From the NCBI GenBank assembly GCA_037178625.1, contig CM074128.1, positions 1,364,001 to 1,428,000 of the forward strand: a DNA stretch of 64,000 bases. The letters run 5' to 3'. Under the pieces are notes generated by a model that saw only the letters and a list, made by a program, of their open reading frames with translations, ran no database searches and was not told the DNA's origin. The stretch comes from Skeletonema tropicum (lineage: Eukaryota; Bacillariophyta; Thalassiosirophyceae; Thalassiosirales; Thalassiosiraceae). Position numbers and translations under genes: made by a program. Each line of letters begins with the position of its first letter. Positions within the stretch are counted from its first letter, which is position 1. Of the stretch, positions 10,920 through 20,738 are shown piece by piece.

Positions 10920-12332
10920 ATGGAAGTCTTCAAAAACTTCAAGGTTTACGCCCCACTGCGGAGGGCAATCGCTCAAATTGTCGGTCGGAGTGAAAATGTG
11001 ATGGAAACGTGGCACAAATTTGAAGCCTTGAAAGATCCTCTCAACATGGTGTGTGGATACGACGAAAGCGATAACAGCATGAGAGAAGTAGACGTACTCA
11101 TGATGGAATCTGCTTTTGAGACGAAATTGGGGCAGATTTGTATTCCATACGAGGATGTAGACGGGGAGTGTGAAAATGGCAAGGATCGTTTCATACATCT
11201 CAATATTGGAAGTGATGGTAAAGTAACGCAAATTGCTTGCTCACAGTCAAATGATAAAGATCACTCCCACAGTGTTGCAATGGAGCCGTGTTGTTACTTC
11301 CCAATGGATTCAGTGATACCAGCAGTGATGCACGTCCGGCTCGGCGTAGCTCGCAGTCTACTTGACTTTGATTTTGACTTCTATGGGAAGATAGCAGAAC
11401 TTGCCGAAGGTGGCAATCATGAAGAATCTCGACATGCAATAGAAGAAACGATACAACATCTCGAGATTTATCTAGAGGAGTTGGACTTTGCACAGGCAGA
11501 TGTTTTGGAGTCTCTGGAGGGGAGGGATAAGCAGGAACAATCCTTGTTGGACCGAATGGAGGCTGCAAGGAAAGTAGTAGAGGCAGAATCATTAGCGGAA
11601 GAGACTCGAGAGAAATGGAGGAGGATTCTTGAGGAAGTGGAGAGAGAGTACGAGATTCTAGTCGATGGTGATGATGCTGAGACGCCAGATGATAAACTTC
11701 TCAAAAAGCAAATGCTTGAGCAGAGCTGTATGGTGAAGAACACAATTGATGAGCTACAACGTATACACAAGAAGTACTCTTGCTTCTCTCAAGTTATCAT
11801 TGTGGATACGCTAAAGGAATTCAACGTTGATCTTCAGGTATACTTTAACGGTGTTATCGTTGGTCCGCACTGCATGATTTTAGCCAAGAACGCCGAGAAG
11901 ATTCAAGGACATCTTTATGATGAGATGATGAAGAAGGTGAAGGAGCCGAGTTTGAGAGAGGCGATGAAGAAGTACAGAGATAAGATGGTGGCGATTTATA
12001 AGGTCTGGTATGAATTATGCAAGACAATGATGAGCACCAAAGAACAGGATGACGCTGCCATCCAAAAGTTTGAAGACAACATCAAAGAATTGAAGAGACA
12101 AATTCATAACTTGATCGTAGTCGACCCGCCTCTCTCTGGCGACAAGAACCCTCTACAACTTCCGACCAAATTGAAATGGTTCACTCTGCTATCGGATGTA
12201 TTGGTGAACACACTCAAGTTATGGCGCTGTATTGGTGATGTGGCGGAGGAAAGTATTGAGAGTTTTCACCCAAGAAGGAATAAGATGTCGAGGAGGTACT
12301 GCCAAGTGAGAGGGAAACGTCGAAGGATGTAG
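10920..12332 (+). CDS. Coiled-coil protein related to mobile-element genes
   Basis: The protein has 470 residues and starts at an ATG. Residues about 135-155 (MHVRLGVARSLLDFDFDFY) match the LHxxLGxxNxL-type motif found in a family of repetitive, transposase-like eukaryotic proteins. A long charged coiled coil follows (about 165-285). Then come TLKEFNVDLQVYFNGVIVGP and a C-terminal part with LPTKLKWFTLLSD and ESIESFH, which resembles the family's (S)PKxHxxxxH...ES(L/I)H motif. The gene at 20739 has the same order of motifs. No complete DDE catalytic triad is visible, so it is probably a fragment or an immobilised relative. No flanking terminal repeats were found. I infer the family; the function is unknown. 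Confidence 0.65.
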   Translation: MEVFKNFKVYAPLRRAIAQIVGRSENVMETWHKFEALKDPLNMVCGYDESDNSMREVDVLMMESAFETKLGQICIPYEDVDGECENGKDRFIHLNIGSDGKVTQIACSQSNDKDHSHSVAMEPCCYFPMDSVIPAVMHVRLGVARSLLDFDFDFYGKIAELAEGGNHEESRHAIEETIQHLEIYLEELDFAQADVLESLEGRDKQEQSLLDRMEAARKVVEAESLAEETREKWRRILEEVEREYEILVDGDDAETPDDKLLKKQMLEQSCMVKNTIDELQRIHKKYSCFSQVIIVDTLKEFNVDLQVYFNGVIVGPHCMILAKNAEKIQGHLYDEMMKKVKEPSLREAMKKYRDKMVAIYKVWYELCKTMMSTKEQDDAAIQKFEDNIKELKRQIHNLIVVDPPLSGDKNPLQLPTKLKWFTLLSDVLVNTLKLWRCIGDVAEESIESFHPRRNKMSRRYCQVRGKRRRM

Positions 12333-12828
12333 ACAGCGATTTATCGGAGAACGTGCACTGAAAATCCACCAAAACGAACGTCACAAGATCAAAAGTGAAG
12401 AAACTGACGCAGTCGATGGAACTGTACGATGAATAGATTGATAATTATATAAATTTACTGTTTTATTTCAATCGTATTAGGTGTTAGTGACCACTCAGTC
12501 CAGTAGCATGCCGTAGAGCCGACACGAGTTTGGGCGGAGACGAACGAAAAATTTAAAATCACTCGAAAAACTCACACTTCAGGTCTCGTCACAAACTGAC
12601 ATGTAAATTGTCACGCTCGAGAGACCGTGGGAGCTTGGCATGAAGTTTTGATCAGACACCCATCTCATGTCAGTCGAACAAAAAGATCGAAAATCCAAAC
12701 GAACTTCATCGATCTCGATGACAATCATGTGATTGTATCATCGGAAGAACTGACATCGAGACGTCACTACGAACAACTCTTCACATAGATAAAAGCATTT
12801 CAACAAACAGCAGCACCCCTTCATCATC
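12333..12828. other. Intergenic, promoter of ATG3
   Basis: This 496-bp spacer lies between two plus-strand genes. It should contain the 3' UTR of the coiled-coil gene and the ATG3 promoter. No named element was seen. Confidence 0.5.
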
Positions 12829-13884
12829 ATGCCATCACTCCTATCCAACCTCAAATCTGCCCGAGAATACCTCACCCCCACACTCAAATCCTCCGCCTTC
12901 CTAACCCGCGGAGTCCTCACTCCCGAAGAATTCGTCAAGGCCGGTGATGAACTCGTGTACAAGTGTCCCACGTGGACATGGGAGGGGGGTGACCCAACCA
13001 AGCGTAAGGCGCATTTACCACCCGATAAGCAATTTTTGATGACGAGGAATGTTCCCTGTACGGAGAGGGTGAGTTCTTTGGAGAATGTGGTGGCGGAGAG
13101 TCATGGAGCTGTAGGCGGTGGTGATGGCGAGGATGATGATGATGGAGATTGGCTCGTGTCGCAGGTGCTGTCGGCGGAAGAGAAGAAGAAGCGAGATGAA
13201 AAGGAATTAGAGGACGAATTTGATATTTTGGATGATGAGGGGGAGGTTGTGGCTGAAAAAAAGTTGGCGGACATGACGTTGGGTGGGGATGAGCAGGCGG
13301 ACAAAGAGGACTCCAAAAAGAGCAACACAGAGGTTGCTGCTGCAGCTGCCGATGACGACGAAGATGATGATGATGAATACGCTGATATGGCCGACTTTGA
13401 AGATGATGACATCATGGAAGACGAGGCTGCCGTAACTTCTCCCGCCGTCACATCTGATGCGACAACATCCAACAGTAACGACGATAACATCCTCAAGGTG
13501 CGCACCTACGATTTGTCCATCACCTACGACAAGTATTATCAAACACCTCGTATCTGGCTAATGGGGTATGCCGACGATGGATCCTCCCGCCCTCTCACTG
13601 GAGATGAAATGATGCAGGATGTCATTTCCGACTATGCCCATCGGACGGTTACGATTGAGAATCATCCTCATGTGCATGGACCTCATGCGAGTATTCATCC
13701 CTGTCAGCATGGGGCGGTGATGAAGACGATTGTGAGGAATTTGACCAAGGATCAGGAGGAGGGGGATGAGAGTGGGCCTACTGTGGAGGTGTATTTGTTC
13801 ATCTTTTTGAAGTTTGTGTCGTCCATGATTCCGACTATATCTTATGATTTTACCATGGATGTGTCGGCTTCAACAAAGAAGTGA
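12829..13884 (+). CDS. ATG3: Autophagy E2-like enzyme ATG3
   Basis: The protein has 351 residues and starts at an ATG. It is the E2-like enzyme that conjugates ATG8 to phosphatidylethanolamine on the growing autophagosome membrane. The N-terminal helix (SLLSNLKSAREYLTPTLKSS) and the following LTPEEFVKAGD and CPTWTWEGG motifs are those of ATG3. Residues about 95-215 are an acidic low-complexity insert, the expected position of the flexible region. The E2 core follows: RTYDLSITYDKYYQTPRIWL, then HPHVHGPHASIHPCQHGAVM, where the Cys in HPC is the catalytic thioester residue. The end YLFIFLKFVSSMIPTISYDF is also typical. Length is slightly above the usual 310-330 because of the acidic insert. It is convergent with the TPR gene, 208 bp away. 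Confidence 0.96.
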   Translation: MPSLLSNLKSAREYLTPTLKSSAFLTRGVLTPEEFVKAGDELVYKCPTWTWEGGDPTKRKAHLPPDKQFLMTRNVPCTERVSSLENVVAESHGAVGGGDGEDDDDGDWLVSQVLSAEEKKKRDEKELEDEFDILDDEGEVVAEKKLADMTLGGDEQADKEDSKKSNTEVAAAAADDDEDDDDEYADMADFEDDDIMEDEAAVTSPAVTSDATTSNSNDDNILKVRTYDLSITYDKYYQTPRIWLMGYADDGSSRPLTGDEMMQDVISDYAHRTVTIENHPHVHGPHASIHPCQHGAVMKTIVRNLTKDQEEGDESGPTVEVYLFIFLKFVSSMIPTISYDFTMDVSASTKK

Positions 13885-14092
13885 AGATAGCATGGAATAA
13901 TGAGTGTTGTGTATTGGAAACAAAAACTTTTCGTTAAGGAAAGTAAGGGATTGGATGAAAGATTGTATGTATTGGGAACAATTGAAAGATAATAGAAGCC
14001 TTGAACTAAGGTCCAATTAACACGTACGTAGAAGAGAACTTAATGTACAATGAATGAACTTAATATGAACAGAATTATTTAAATCGGCAACG

Positions 14093-17000
14093 CTAGCTTC
14101 GCTGCTGAGCTTGCACTACTGCCTCTCCCATTGTCAACTTCGACACTACGCTGGCATTATCGTCAAAGCCCAATTTCAGGCCCAGCACTGACAGGTTGTC
14201 TGCTAGACTTGCCGAGCTCTTTCTCCGGCTGGCATCGCCGCCGCTATCTTTTCGAGCGAAGCTGTCTTTCCGTCCAAATCCAAAGAGTCCGATCATGTGA
14301 CCCAGTGACTTCTGGCGCTCTTGTAGCCTTATTATCTTCTTGTGATCGTCTTCGTATCCCAGCTGCTGGTATATTTCGATAGCTGACATCCAATTTATTT
14401 GCGCCTTGGACTTCTCCTTTGTCTCTTTTTGCAAGTCACCCATGAGTGTGAGAGCCTGTGCCATTTCTTCATCAGGGTCGTCTTCCTCCTCGGCGCGTAT
14501 CCTAATGTATTCTGCGAAGAACTTCTTGGCATCATCAAAGTTGCCCTGTCTGGAACTGAGCGAGCCGATCTTGAAGAGAACTTGTGCAACAACTCTGTGC
14601 TGATAACCATGATTGAGCGTTCTTACACGCAGCGCTTCTTCGTAACACGACCTTGCTTCGACGAATTTTCCAGCGCTGGCTTGCACATTACCAAGGTTCA
14701 TCCAGGCTTCCGCAACACGTTCATGGGTATTCCCATATTCATCTTGCCTTACAACCAAAATGTCTGAATTGACTTCAATACATGACTCGTAGTCTTTTCT
14801 CTTTTTATACAAGCTCAAAATATTTTGAAGTGTTGACACAACTTTCCCCTTATTTCCGACTGATTTCCTGATTTCGAGTGCCTCCATTAGCGGGTCAAGC
14901 GCATGTCGACCCTCTATATTGCCCATTTTCAGCTGCAGGAATCCGATTGTGTTCAGAGTGTCTCCTACTGCACTGTCCATAGAACCTAGCGTTTCTCGGC
15001 GAATGGTCAGTGCTCGATTTAAGCAAACCGCAGCTTCTTCGAACTGTCCTTGGAAAATATGTGCCACTCCTTTGCTGTACTCAGCTTTAGCAACACTTGG
15101 ACTATCTGCGCCGAATAGAGTTGACCGTATATCAATGGACTCGTCAAAACAAAAGAAAGCTTGTTGAGATTGTGATATCTCTTGTAAAAGCTCTCCAAGA
15201 TCTAATAAAATGTCTGCCACCAACTCATGCTTTTGTCCATGCAGAGTGATTGCCATCTCGAGGGCCTGTTCAAAGTTTGCTTCCGCTTCTCGATAACAGT
15301 GGATAGCTTTCCAGCGCTTCCCGCTGATCATTAGGACAGAAAGGAGCTTCTCGCTGTTGTCCAGCTTCGACTTCCAGATACTATCTGAATCCTCAAGACA
15401 GTTTGCCGCTGCCTCAAAATTATTTAGTTTTGTAAACAATGACGCCATGTGAAGCAAGACATCTGCCACATCCACGTGATCAATTCCCAGCAATTGTTTC
15501 CGTTGGATGAAGCATACTTGAAAGTGACGCAGAGCTGCTTCCAAGTCACCTTGCTCTGATTTTACACACCCAATATCAAAGTGAATGCTTGCAATCTTCT
15601 CGTGCTTCCCACCAAACAAGGTATCAAACATTTGAAGAGCTTGTTGGTATAAAGAGAGGGCGGCCACAAAATTTTCCTTCATTTTGGCAATGATTCCTTT
15701 TGTGAAGCAAATCTGAGCCTTGTCGTGAATATTCAACTGTGGATCCAATTCCATCAGCCGTATATATTCTTCGAAGTACGTCAGTGCTTCTTCGTTCTCG
15801 TCCTGCTGCATATGAACATGCGCCATTTGATAAAAAATGCAAGCAAGCCCAGGATCATTTTCTCCTAGCTTTGCCAATTTCCAATTCAAAGAGTCATGGA
15901 ATGACTTCATCGCATCTGACAGTTGATATCCGCAAAACTGTGCGCAGCCTCTACCATAGAGAGCATTGGCGATTTCAATTTCATTTATCGAATCACTCGC
16001 ATAACCAATTCCAAGAACTTCGCCGAAGCAGTTGAGGGCTGAAGACGCTTGACCTTTGCAGAGGAGAACATTTCCAATTCGCAGCATCGTTTGAACCACT
16101 AAGCTGTTATCAATCCCAAAATGAGCTTGTCTCAACTCTTTCACTTTGTAGAATGCTTTAAGTGCTTCCTCAAAGTCACATAAACTGTCATGACAGCTAG
16201 CAATTTTGTACAGGAGATCGGCGACTTCTAAGCGTCTGTCATCCTCAGACACGACGGAAAGTGCCATAATTCGCAATGCGTCTTGAAACATATTTCTTGC
16301 CGATTCATACTTTCCAACATTGTAGTAGCATGTGCCAAGATCGGAGCTAATAGATGCCACTGAGTTGTGGTCTTCTCCAAACAGAGAAATAAACATGTCA
16401 CGTTCTCTTATGAACCATTTTGAAGCGTCAAGAAAGTCGCCTTTTCTCTCTTTTAGCACTCCCATTGCGTGGAGGATGACAGCAGTTTGAAGATTGTCAC
16501 CTTCAAATTCTTGATCGCAGATGCGCAGAGCTGTCTCAAGATGTGAAAATGCGTCTGTTGTTGTGTTTGTTAAGACTTCTTGTGATGCAAGGGTGACGCC
16601 AAGACTGTAGTGAGTACGTGCAACGATGAAGCAGTCGCCTAAGCTCGAGTTCCTGACATGAAGAGCAACTTTGAAATATGAAGCCGAGTCCGTATATTCA
16701 CCATTTTGGGAATAAATACTGCCCATTTCGTGCATCACAGATGCAAGCTTAAGGTTTAGCGGACGTTGAGAAGTCTGGTTTAAGCGAAGCCCTTCCCGAA
16801 AGCAGTCTAGTGCTCGTTCATTATTCTCCAATGCGACGTACATCATACCTTCTATGAACAAAATATTCACCTTCGCATCATTTCCGTCTGATTCTCTTGA
16901 CTTGTAAAAGTTAAGCGCCCGTCGAAAGTAAGTGGATGCCTCTAAGTTTCTTTCCATTTCATGCAACACATTACCACATGCATAGCATAGATTTGCATTA

Positions 17001-19981
17001 ATAGGATCGTCATAACCAATCTCGGCATTGCATAAGTCTAAGGATTTCATATATGCATCAAGGGAACTTGCCAATTCCCCCCTACATTGTCGAGCAAAAC
17101 CCAAACCCATGTAGGCTTTTGCAGCAAGGAGATGATCATTGTCGTCGGTGGTGGAGTCACCATTGAAATCCGCTTGAACATCGAAGTGGCCATATTTCAT
17201 TCCGTCCGCATATGCATTCATTGCGAAATCAAAGTCGTCGCTATCTGCCGCGGTTGGGTCGATGTGATCTATTCCATCAGTGCTATGATGACTTACCAGA
17301 GAGGTTGCGGAACTCAAAAGTAGAGGGACATCATTTGCTAGTCCTGAATGTTGGCGATTGGTGGAAAGACGGCTCGAGAGGCTACCATCAATGTCGCTAA
17401 CGCAGAGACTTCCATCGCTGTTTTGGCGATCTACGGATGAATGTCGAGATAATTGTCTCTTTCCGAGTGGGTAGTTAACAACGTTACTTGGTGACTCATT
17501 CAAATCTGCAATTGACACAGTGAATTCTTCTTCGCTTCCGGCATCATCTTCCTTTTTGTCTTCGTATTTTTTATGTAAGGCGGAAGTGACTGAGCCGAAC
17601 GATGACATTGATTCTTCTGACTTGACACTTGCCAAATTTCTACGCATCTTATTCGCCCTGTTAGTAGCTGAGGCAAAAGACTCCAACGATGACATTGACC
17701 CGTCTGATGCTGCAGATGATCTTCTCTTTCGCCCCCACAATTTGGGCGATCTGTACGATGACTGGGAAGATCTTCGTGACGACGACTGCGACGGGCGCGA
17801 TGACGACTGCGATGGGCGTGATGACGACTGCGACGGACGAAGAAGTTCGGCATCTCTATTTGCCCATGATACATCTATCTCATACGTAATCTCAGCTTTG
17901 GCCTCGCCCGAGGATGCGGCTTCCACCTCATCTGAGTTTTCAACAACTGCACCTGTGGGAGACTCTGCCTTGGGCTTTTCTGGCTTAGTATCGTTCATCA
18001 TAGCTGCCTGAAACGATGAACGCCGGAGTGATTGTACTATACTTCTCGCACTTGCGGTTTTACTCACAGCATTCTGATGAGCAGTATCATCAAATGAACG
18101 CTTTGAATTGGATGTGTCTAATGTCGGCCATTCTATACTTGATTCAAGAGAGTTGCCATGATCAACATTAGATGTTTCAGGATTTCGACCAGAAAAGTCT
18201 AATTCAATGGAAACTTCTTTAGATCTCACGCTTTGAGTGCAAGCAGAATCTGCTTCTTTCTCTTCTTTATCCATTTCGATCGATTCGTCTCCGATTCCTT
18301 CGCTCCGTATTGAATGGTCATCATCGTGTGGAGATGCAAGAGATGAAACAGGCGATGGCCAGTCTAACGTATCTTGAGAGTCTGCCTGAGAACCATCATT
18401 TGACATCTTACGATGAAAGGAATCTCTCTTTGATGCTTTGAGGAAATCCTTCACAATACTGTGACGGAATCGCGGTGATCCGACAGATGAATCATCGTCT
18501 TTTCGCTTTTCTTTTAACAAACTCTTCAAACTATCCTTCTTCGCCAACAATTCCAATTGATCAATAAGTACAGCCTTCTTATCCTCTCCCATACTCTCAC
18601 GGGTTCCGTTTTCATCATTTGATAGAGCAGCAGAAAAGATTTCCGTCACGCTCTCATCTAAAGTCCCCTTGTTTTCTTTCGAGGTTGCCTGTGTAGGTTG
18701 TGAGCCATTATCTATTCCATTGGGTTCAAGCTGAGCTTCCAGAACCATGGATTCAAGCAGAGAAAGGTGAGCTGCCTCTCCAACTATTTTTGGATTTGGT
18801 GCCAGATCGGGAGTAGGACAGGATGATGAGTTTGTAGATGGTGTATCATCATCTACATCTTGCTTTTTGGATGTTGGTGTCACTTCGGCGTCAGATTTAT
18901 TAGTCTCTTGCTTGCCAAAATTTTGGAATCGGTCAAAGAAAGACATTGCACCACTAGACAAATTCTTAGATGAATCAGACGTAGAATTATCATCTGGTCC
19001 ACCCGTAGCTCCGGCGGTTTCTTTTGGGGTTGTTACGTGCTGGGGGCGATTGGATGAAGCCACAGAATCAGGATCTGACTCGTCTTGGTGATTAATATCT
19101 TGCCTCACTAATGATCCACCTGTTTCTTGCAAAAGAAGGAATTGTCGTTTTGACGTCGGTATATTCTCTGCCTCCATTGTCCGAAATATTTGCAACTGTT
19201 TCAGAGATTCAACAGCTGATTTCAGCAACGATTCTTGAGGCTCACCGGCATGTTTCTCTGTCCCTTCCATGCACTTATTATTGCACTCACCATCCCCTTC
19301 GCCATTGCTTTGCTTCGGTGTTTGGTTGTAATAATCATCAAGGTCGGATATTAACCCACCAATTGAAGAATCGAATTCTGCGTTGTGTTTATTATCAGGT
19401 GCCATGTTAACGCTTACCATACTATCACGCCCACTATCAGAAGTATTGGATCTTCTAAGATGGTTTCCTAATCTGTTAGAAAAATTGGTTTCAACGAATT
19501 CGACAACATCACCTACTGCAGATTTCCCATTGACAATGCCATTGTGTTCATCAGATTGCTGCTGTTGCTTTTGATTTTTCCACCCATCACTGTTGGCAAC
19601 AATAAATTCTAACTCGTCGTCAGAACCATATAAATCTTTGTATGAAAAAGCCACTGATGATTGTGACTCGTTATGCGATCGTTGCCTTTTTACATTATCT
19701 GAAGAAAGAGGAACCTCTGATGGTACGGCCTCTTCCTTGTCTGATTGCTTCGGGGGTGATACCGCCGACGCCACATGCTTCGCGGCGGCGGCGGCGGCAG
19801 CAGCTGCTGCTTGTTGCTCGCGCTCTGTTGTACTGATTGTTCGACGAGGCCTCGCTCCTCGACGTTGCGGTTGTCGACGTGTTGCCTCTATTAGAGGATC
19901 ATCGTTTGGATTCGCTGCATCGTGGTAATCAAGGTCCTCCCCTTTTATCGGAATGGCGCTGGGTCTAAACAGTTCATCCAT
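14093..19981 (-). CDS. Very large TPR protein, kinesin-light-chain-like repeats
   Basis: The protein has 1,962 residues in one uninterrupted frame starting at an ATG. Residues 1 to about 960 are Ser/Asp-rich and predicted disordered. They include an Ala run near 57-66 and three tandem RPSQSSS heptads near 712-735, encoded by 21-bp DNA repeats at about 17780-17840. From about 975 to 1900 there is an array of tetratricopeptide repeats of the 42-residue kinesin-light-chain/NPHP3 style, for example MGSIYSQNGEYTDSASYFKV and LGNVQASAGKFVEARSCYEE. The array should form a peptide-binding superhelix that scaffolds a complex. No kinase, GTPase or kinesin domain is present. Ortholog and partner are unknown. 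Its 3' end faces ATG3. Confidence 0.85.
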   Translation of the reverse strand: MDELFRPSAIPIKGEDLDYHDAANPNDDPLIEATRRQPQRRGARPRRTISTTEREQQAAAAAAAAAAKHVASAVSPPKQSDKEEAVPSEVPLSSDNVKRQRSHNESQSSVAFSYKDLYGSDDELEFIVANSDGWKNQKQQQQSDEHNGIVNGKSAVGDVVEFVETNFSNRLGNHLRRSNTSDSGRDSMVSVNMAPDNKHNAEFDSSIGGLISDLDDYYNQTPKQSNGEGDGECNNKCMEGTEKHAGEPQESLLKSAVESLKQLQIFRTMEAENIPTSKRQFLLLQETGGSLVRQDINHQDESDPDSVASSNRPQHVTTPKETAGATGGPDDNSTSDSSKNLSSGAMSFFDRFQNFGKQETNKSDAEVTPTSKKQDVDDDTPSTNSSSCPTPDLAPNPKIVGEAAHLSLLESMVLEAQLEPNGIDNGSQPTQATSKENKGTLDESVTEIFSAALSNDENGTRESMGEDKKAVLIDQLELLAKKDSLKSLLKEKRKDDDSSVGSPRFRHSIVKDFLKASKRDSFHRKMSNDGSQADSQDTLDWPSPVSSLASPHDDDHSIRSEGIGDESIEMDKEEKEADSACTQSVRSKEVSIELDFSGRNPETSNVDHGNSLESSIEWPTLDTSNSKRSFDDTAHQNAVSKTASARSIVQSLRRSSFQAAMMNDTKPEKPKAESPTGAVVENSDEVEAASSGEAKAEITYEIDVSWANRDAELLRPSQSSSRPSQSSSRPSQSSSRRSSQSSYRSPKLWGRKRRSSAASDGSMSSLESFASATNRANKMRRNLASVKSEESMSSFGSVTSALHKKYEDKKEDDAGSEEEFTVSIADLNESPSNVVNYPLGKRQLSRHSSVDRQNSDGSLCVSDIDGSLSSRLSTNRQHSGLANDVPLLLSSATSLVSHHSTDGIDHIDPTAADSDDFDFAMNAYADGMKYGHFDVQADFNGDSTTDDNDHLLAAKAYMGLGFARQCRGELASSLDAYMKSLDLCNAEIGYDDPINANLCYACGNVLHEMERNLEASTYFRRALNFYKSRESDGNDAKVNILFIEGMMYVALENNERALDCFREGLRLNQTSQRPLNLKLASVMHEMGSIYSQNGEYTDSASYFKVALHVRNSSLGDCFIVARTHYSLGVTLASQEVLTNTTTDAFSHLETALRICDQEFEGDNLQTAVILHAMGVLKERKGDFLDASKWFIRERDMFISLFGEDHNSVASISSDLGTCYYNVGKYESARNMFQDALRIMALSVVSEDDRRLEVADLLYKIASCHDSLCDFEEALKAFYKVKELRQAHFGIDNSLVVQTMLRIGNVLLCKGQASSALNCFGEVLGIGYASDSINEIEIANALYGRGCAQFCGYQLSDAMKSFHDSLNWKLAKLGENDPGLACIFYQMAHVHMQQDENEEALTYFEEYIRLMELDPQLNIHDKAQICFTKGIIAKMKENFVAALSLYQQALQMFDTLFGGKHEKIASIHFDIGCVKSEQGDLEAALRHFQVCFIQRKQLLGIDHVDVADVLLHMASLFTKLNNFEAAANCLEDSDSIWKSKLDNSEKLLSVLMISGKRWKAIHCYREAEANFEQALEMAITLHGQKHELVADILLDLGELLQEISQSQQAFFCFDESIDIRSTLFGADSPSVAKAEYSKGVAHIFQGQFEEAAVCLNRALTIRRETLGSMDSAVGDTLNTIGFLQLKMGNIEGRHALDPLMEALEIRKSVGNKGKVVSTLQNILSLYKKRKDYESCIEVNSDILVVRQDEYGNTHERVAEAWMNLGNVQASAGKFVEARSCYEEALRVRTLNHGYQHRVVAQVLFKIGSLSSRQGNFDDAKKFFAEYIRIRAEEEDDPDEEMAQALTLMGDLQKETKEKSKAQINWMSAIEIYQQLGYEDDHKKIIRLQERQKSLGHMIGLFGFGRKDSFARKDSGGDASRRKSSASLADNLSVLGLKLGFDDNASVVSKLTMGEAVVQAQQRS

Positions 19982-20738
19982 TGTTGAAAATTAGGAAGTC
20001 ATTGAAAAGTCGTCTCCAATTCTTTTACAGAGTTGAACAAGTCTGCTATAACATTGAATTACCTTTGTATTAGTTATTAGCGTGGGAGGATGTGGGCATC
20101 ACATCGTTGTTACACGATCAGGAGATACGGAGAAAAACAGGTTTTGACAGTGAAACCGGTTTACTTTTTTACAAAAAAGCTTCCCTTCAAGCAGCAACCC
20201 AGCCCAAGATGAATAACGCCATGGATGTTGTCCACATTGTAGCTAGAGCAGCAACTAGAGCGAACCAATCTTCCACCATGAAGACTGTCACAAAATGGAC
20301 ACTGCCTGAAGATATACACGGGGTTACGCCACTTCATTGTGACTAAAATAGCCAATATTTGAGAAACCTACCTGACTTCGAAAAGTTCCGCCACCTCTAG
20401 ATAAGACTGCACGCAATGGCACAAAATCCAGAAAGATCCACAGCCGTAGGCCCTACACGACTGAGACCATCCCTCACCAATACACCAGTTCACGGCAAAC
20501 CCTCCGCGTTTTTTTATAGTAGATTCATCACAAACCCTCCGACCCGTGTGCAGAAAACGCGGAGCGTTGTCAAAGATGTCTCCTTCCAATAAGCAGAACC
20601 GAGCACGAAACTTGTTAGTGAAACTTTTAGTGTTCTTCTATCAATGGAGACATCAATCATGAATATTCCCTTGCCCGCCGACTTGGATTTTATCTACAAG
20701 AGGAGTACTACGCTTTCCTCGTCTCAGCTGGCTTGGCG
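19982..20738. other. Intergenic region, open frame reaching into next gene
   Basis: No independent gene is supported here. An inverted pair CTCCGCGTTTT / AAAACGCGGAG lies around 20500-20560. From 20631 the frame of the next gene is already open and reads protein-like (NHEYSLARRLGFYLQEEYYA) before the first usable ATG. The true 5' end of that gene may therefore lie here or in a spliced exon further upstream. Confidence 0.45.

Noticed and set aside
12829..13542. Minus-strand Ser-rich frames opposite ATG3
   Set aside because: They arise from the acidic insert of ATG3 read backwards. The ATG3 motifs decide the strand.
17500..18011. Long plus-strand frame rich in Asp and Ser opposite the TPR gene
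   Set aside because: It is the antisense reading of the Ser-rich coding region, including the heptad repeats. The minus-strand frame is ten times longer.
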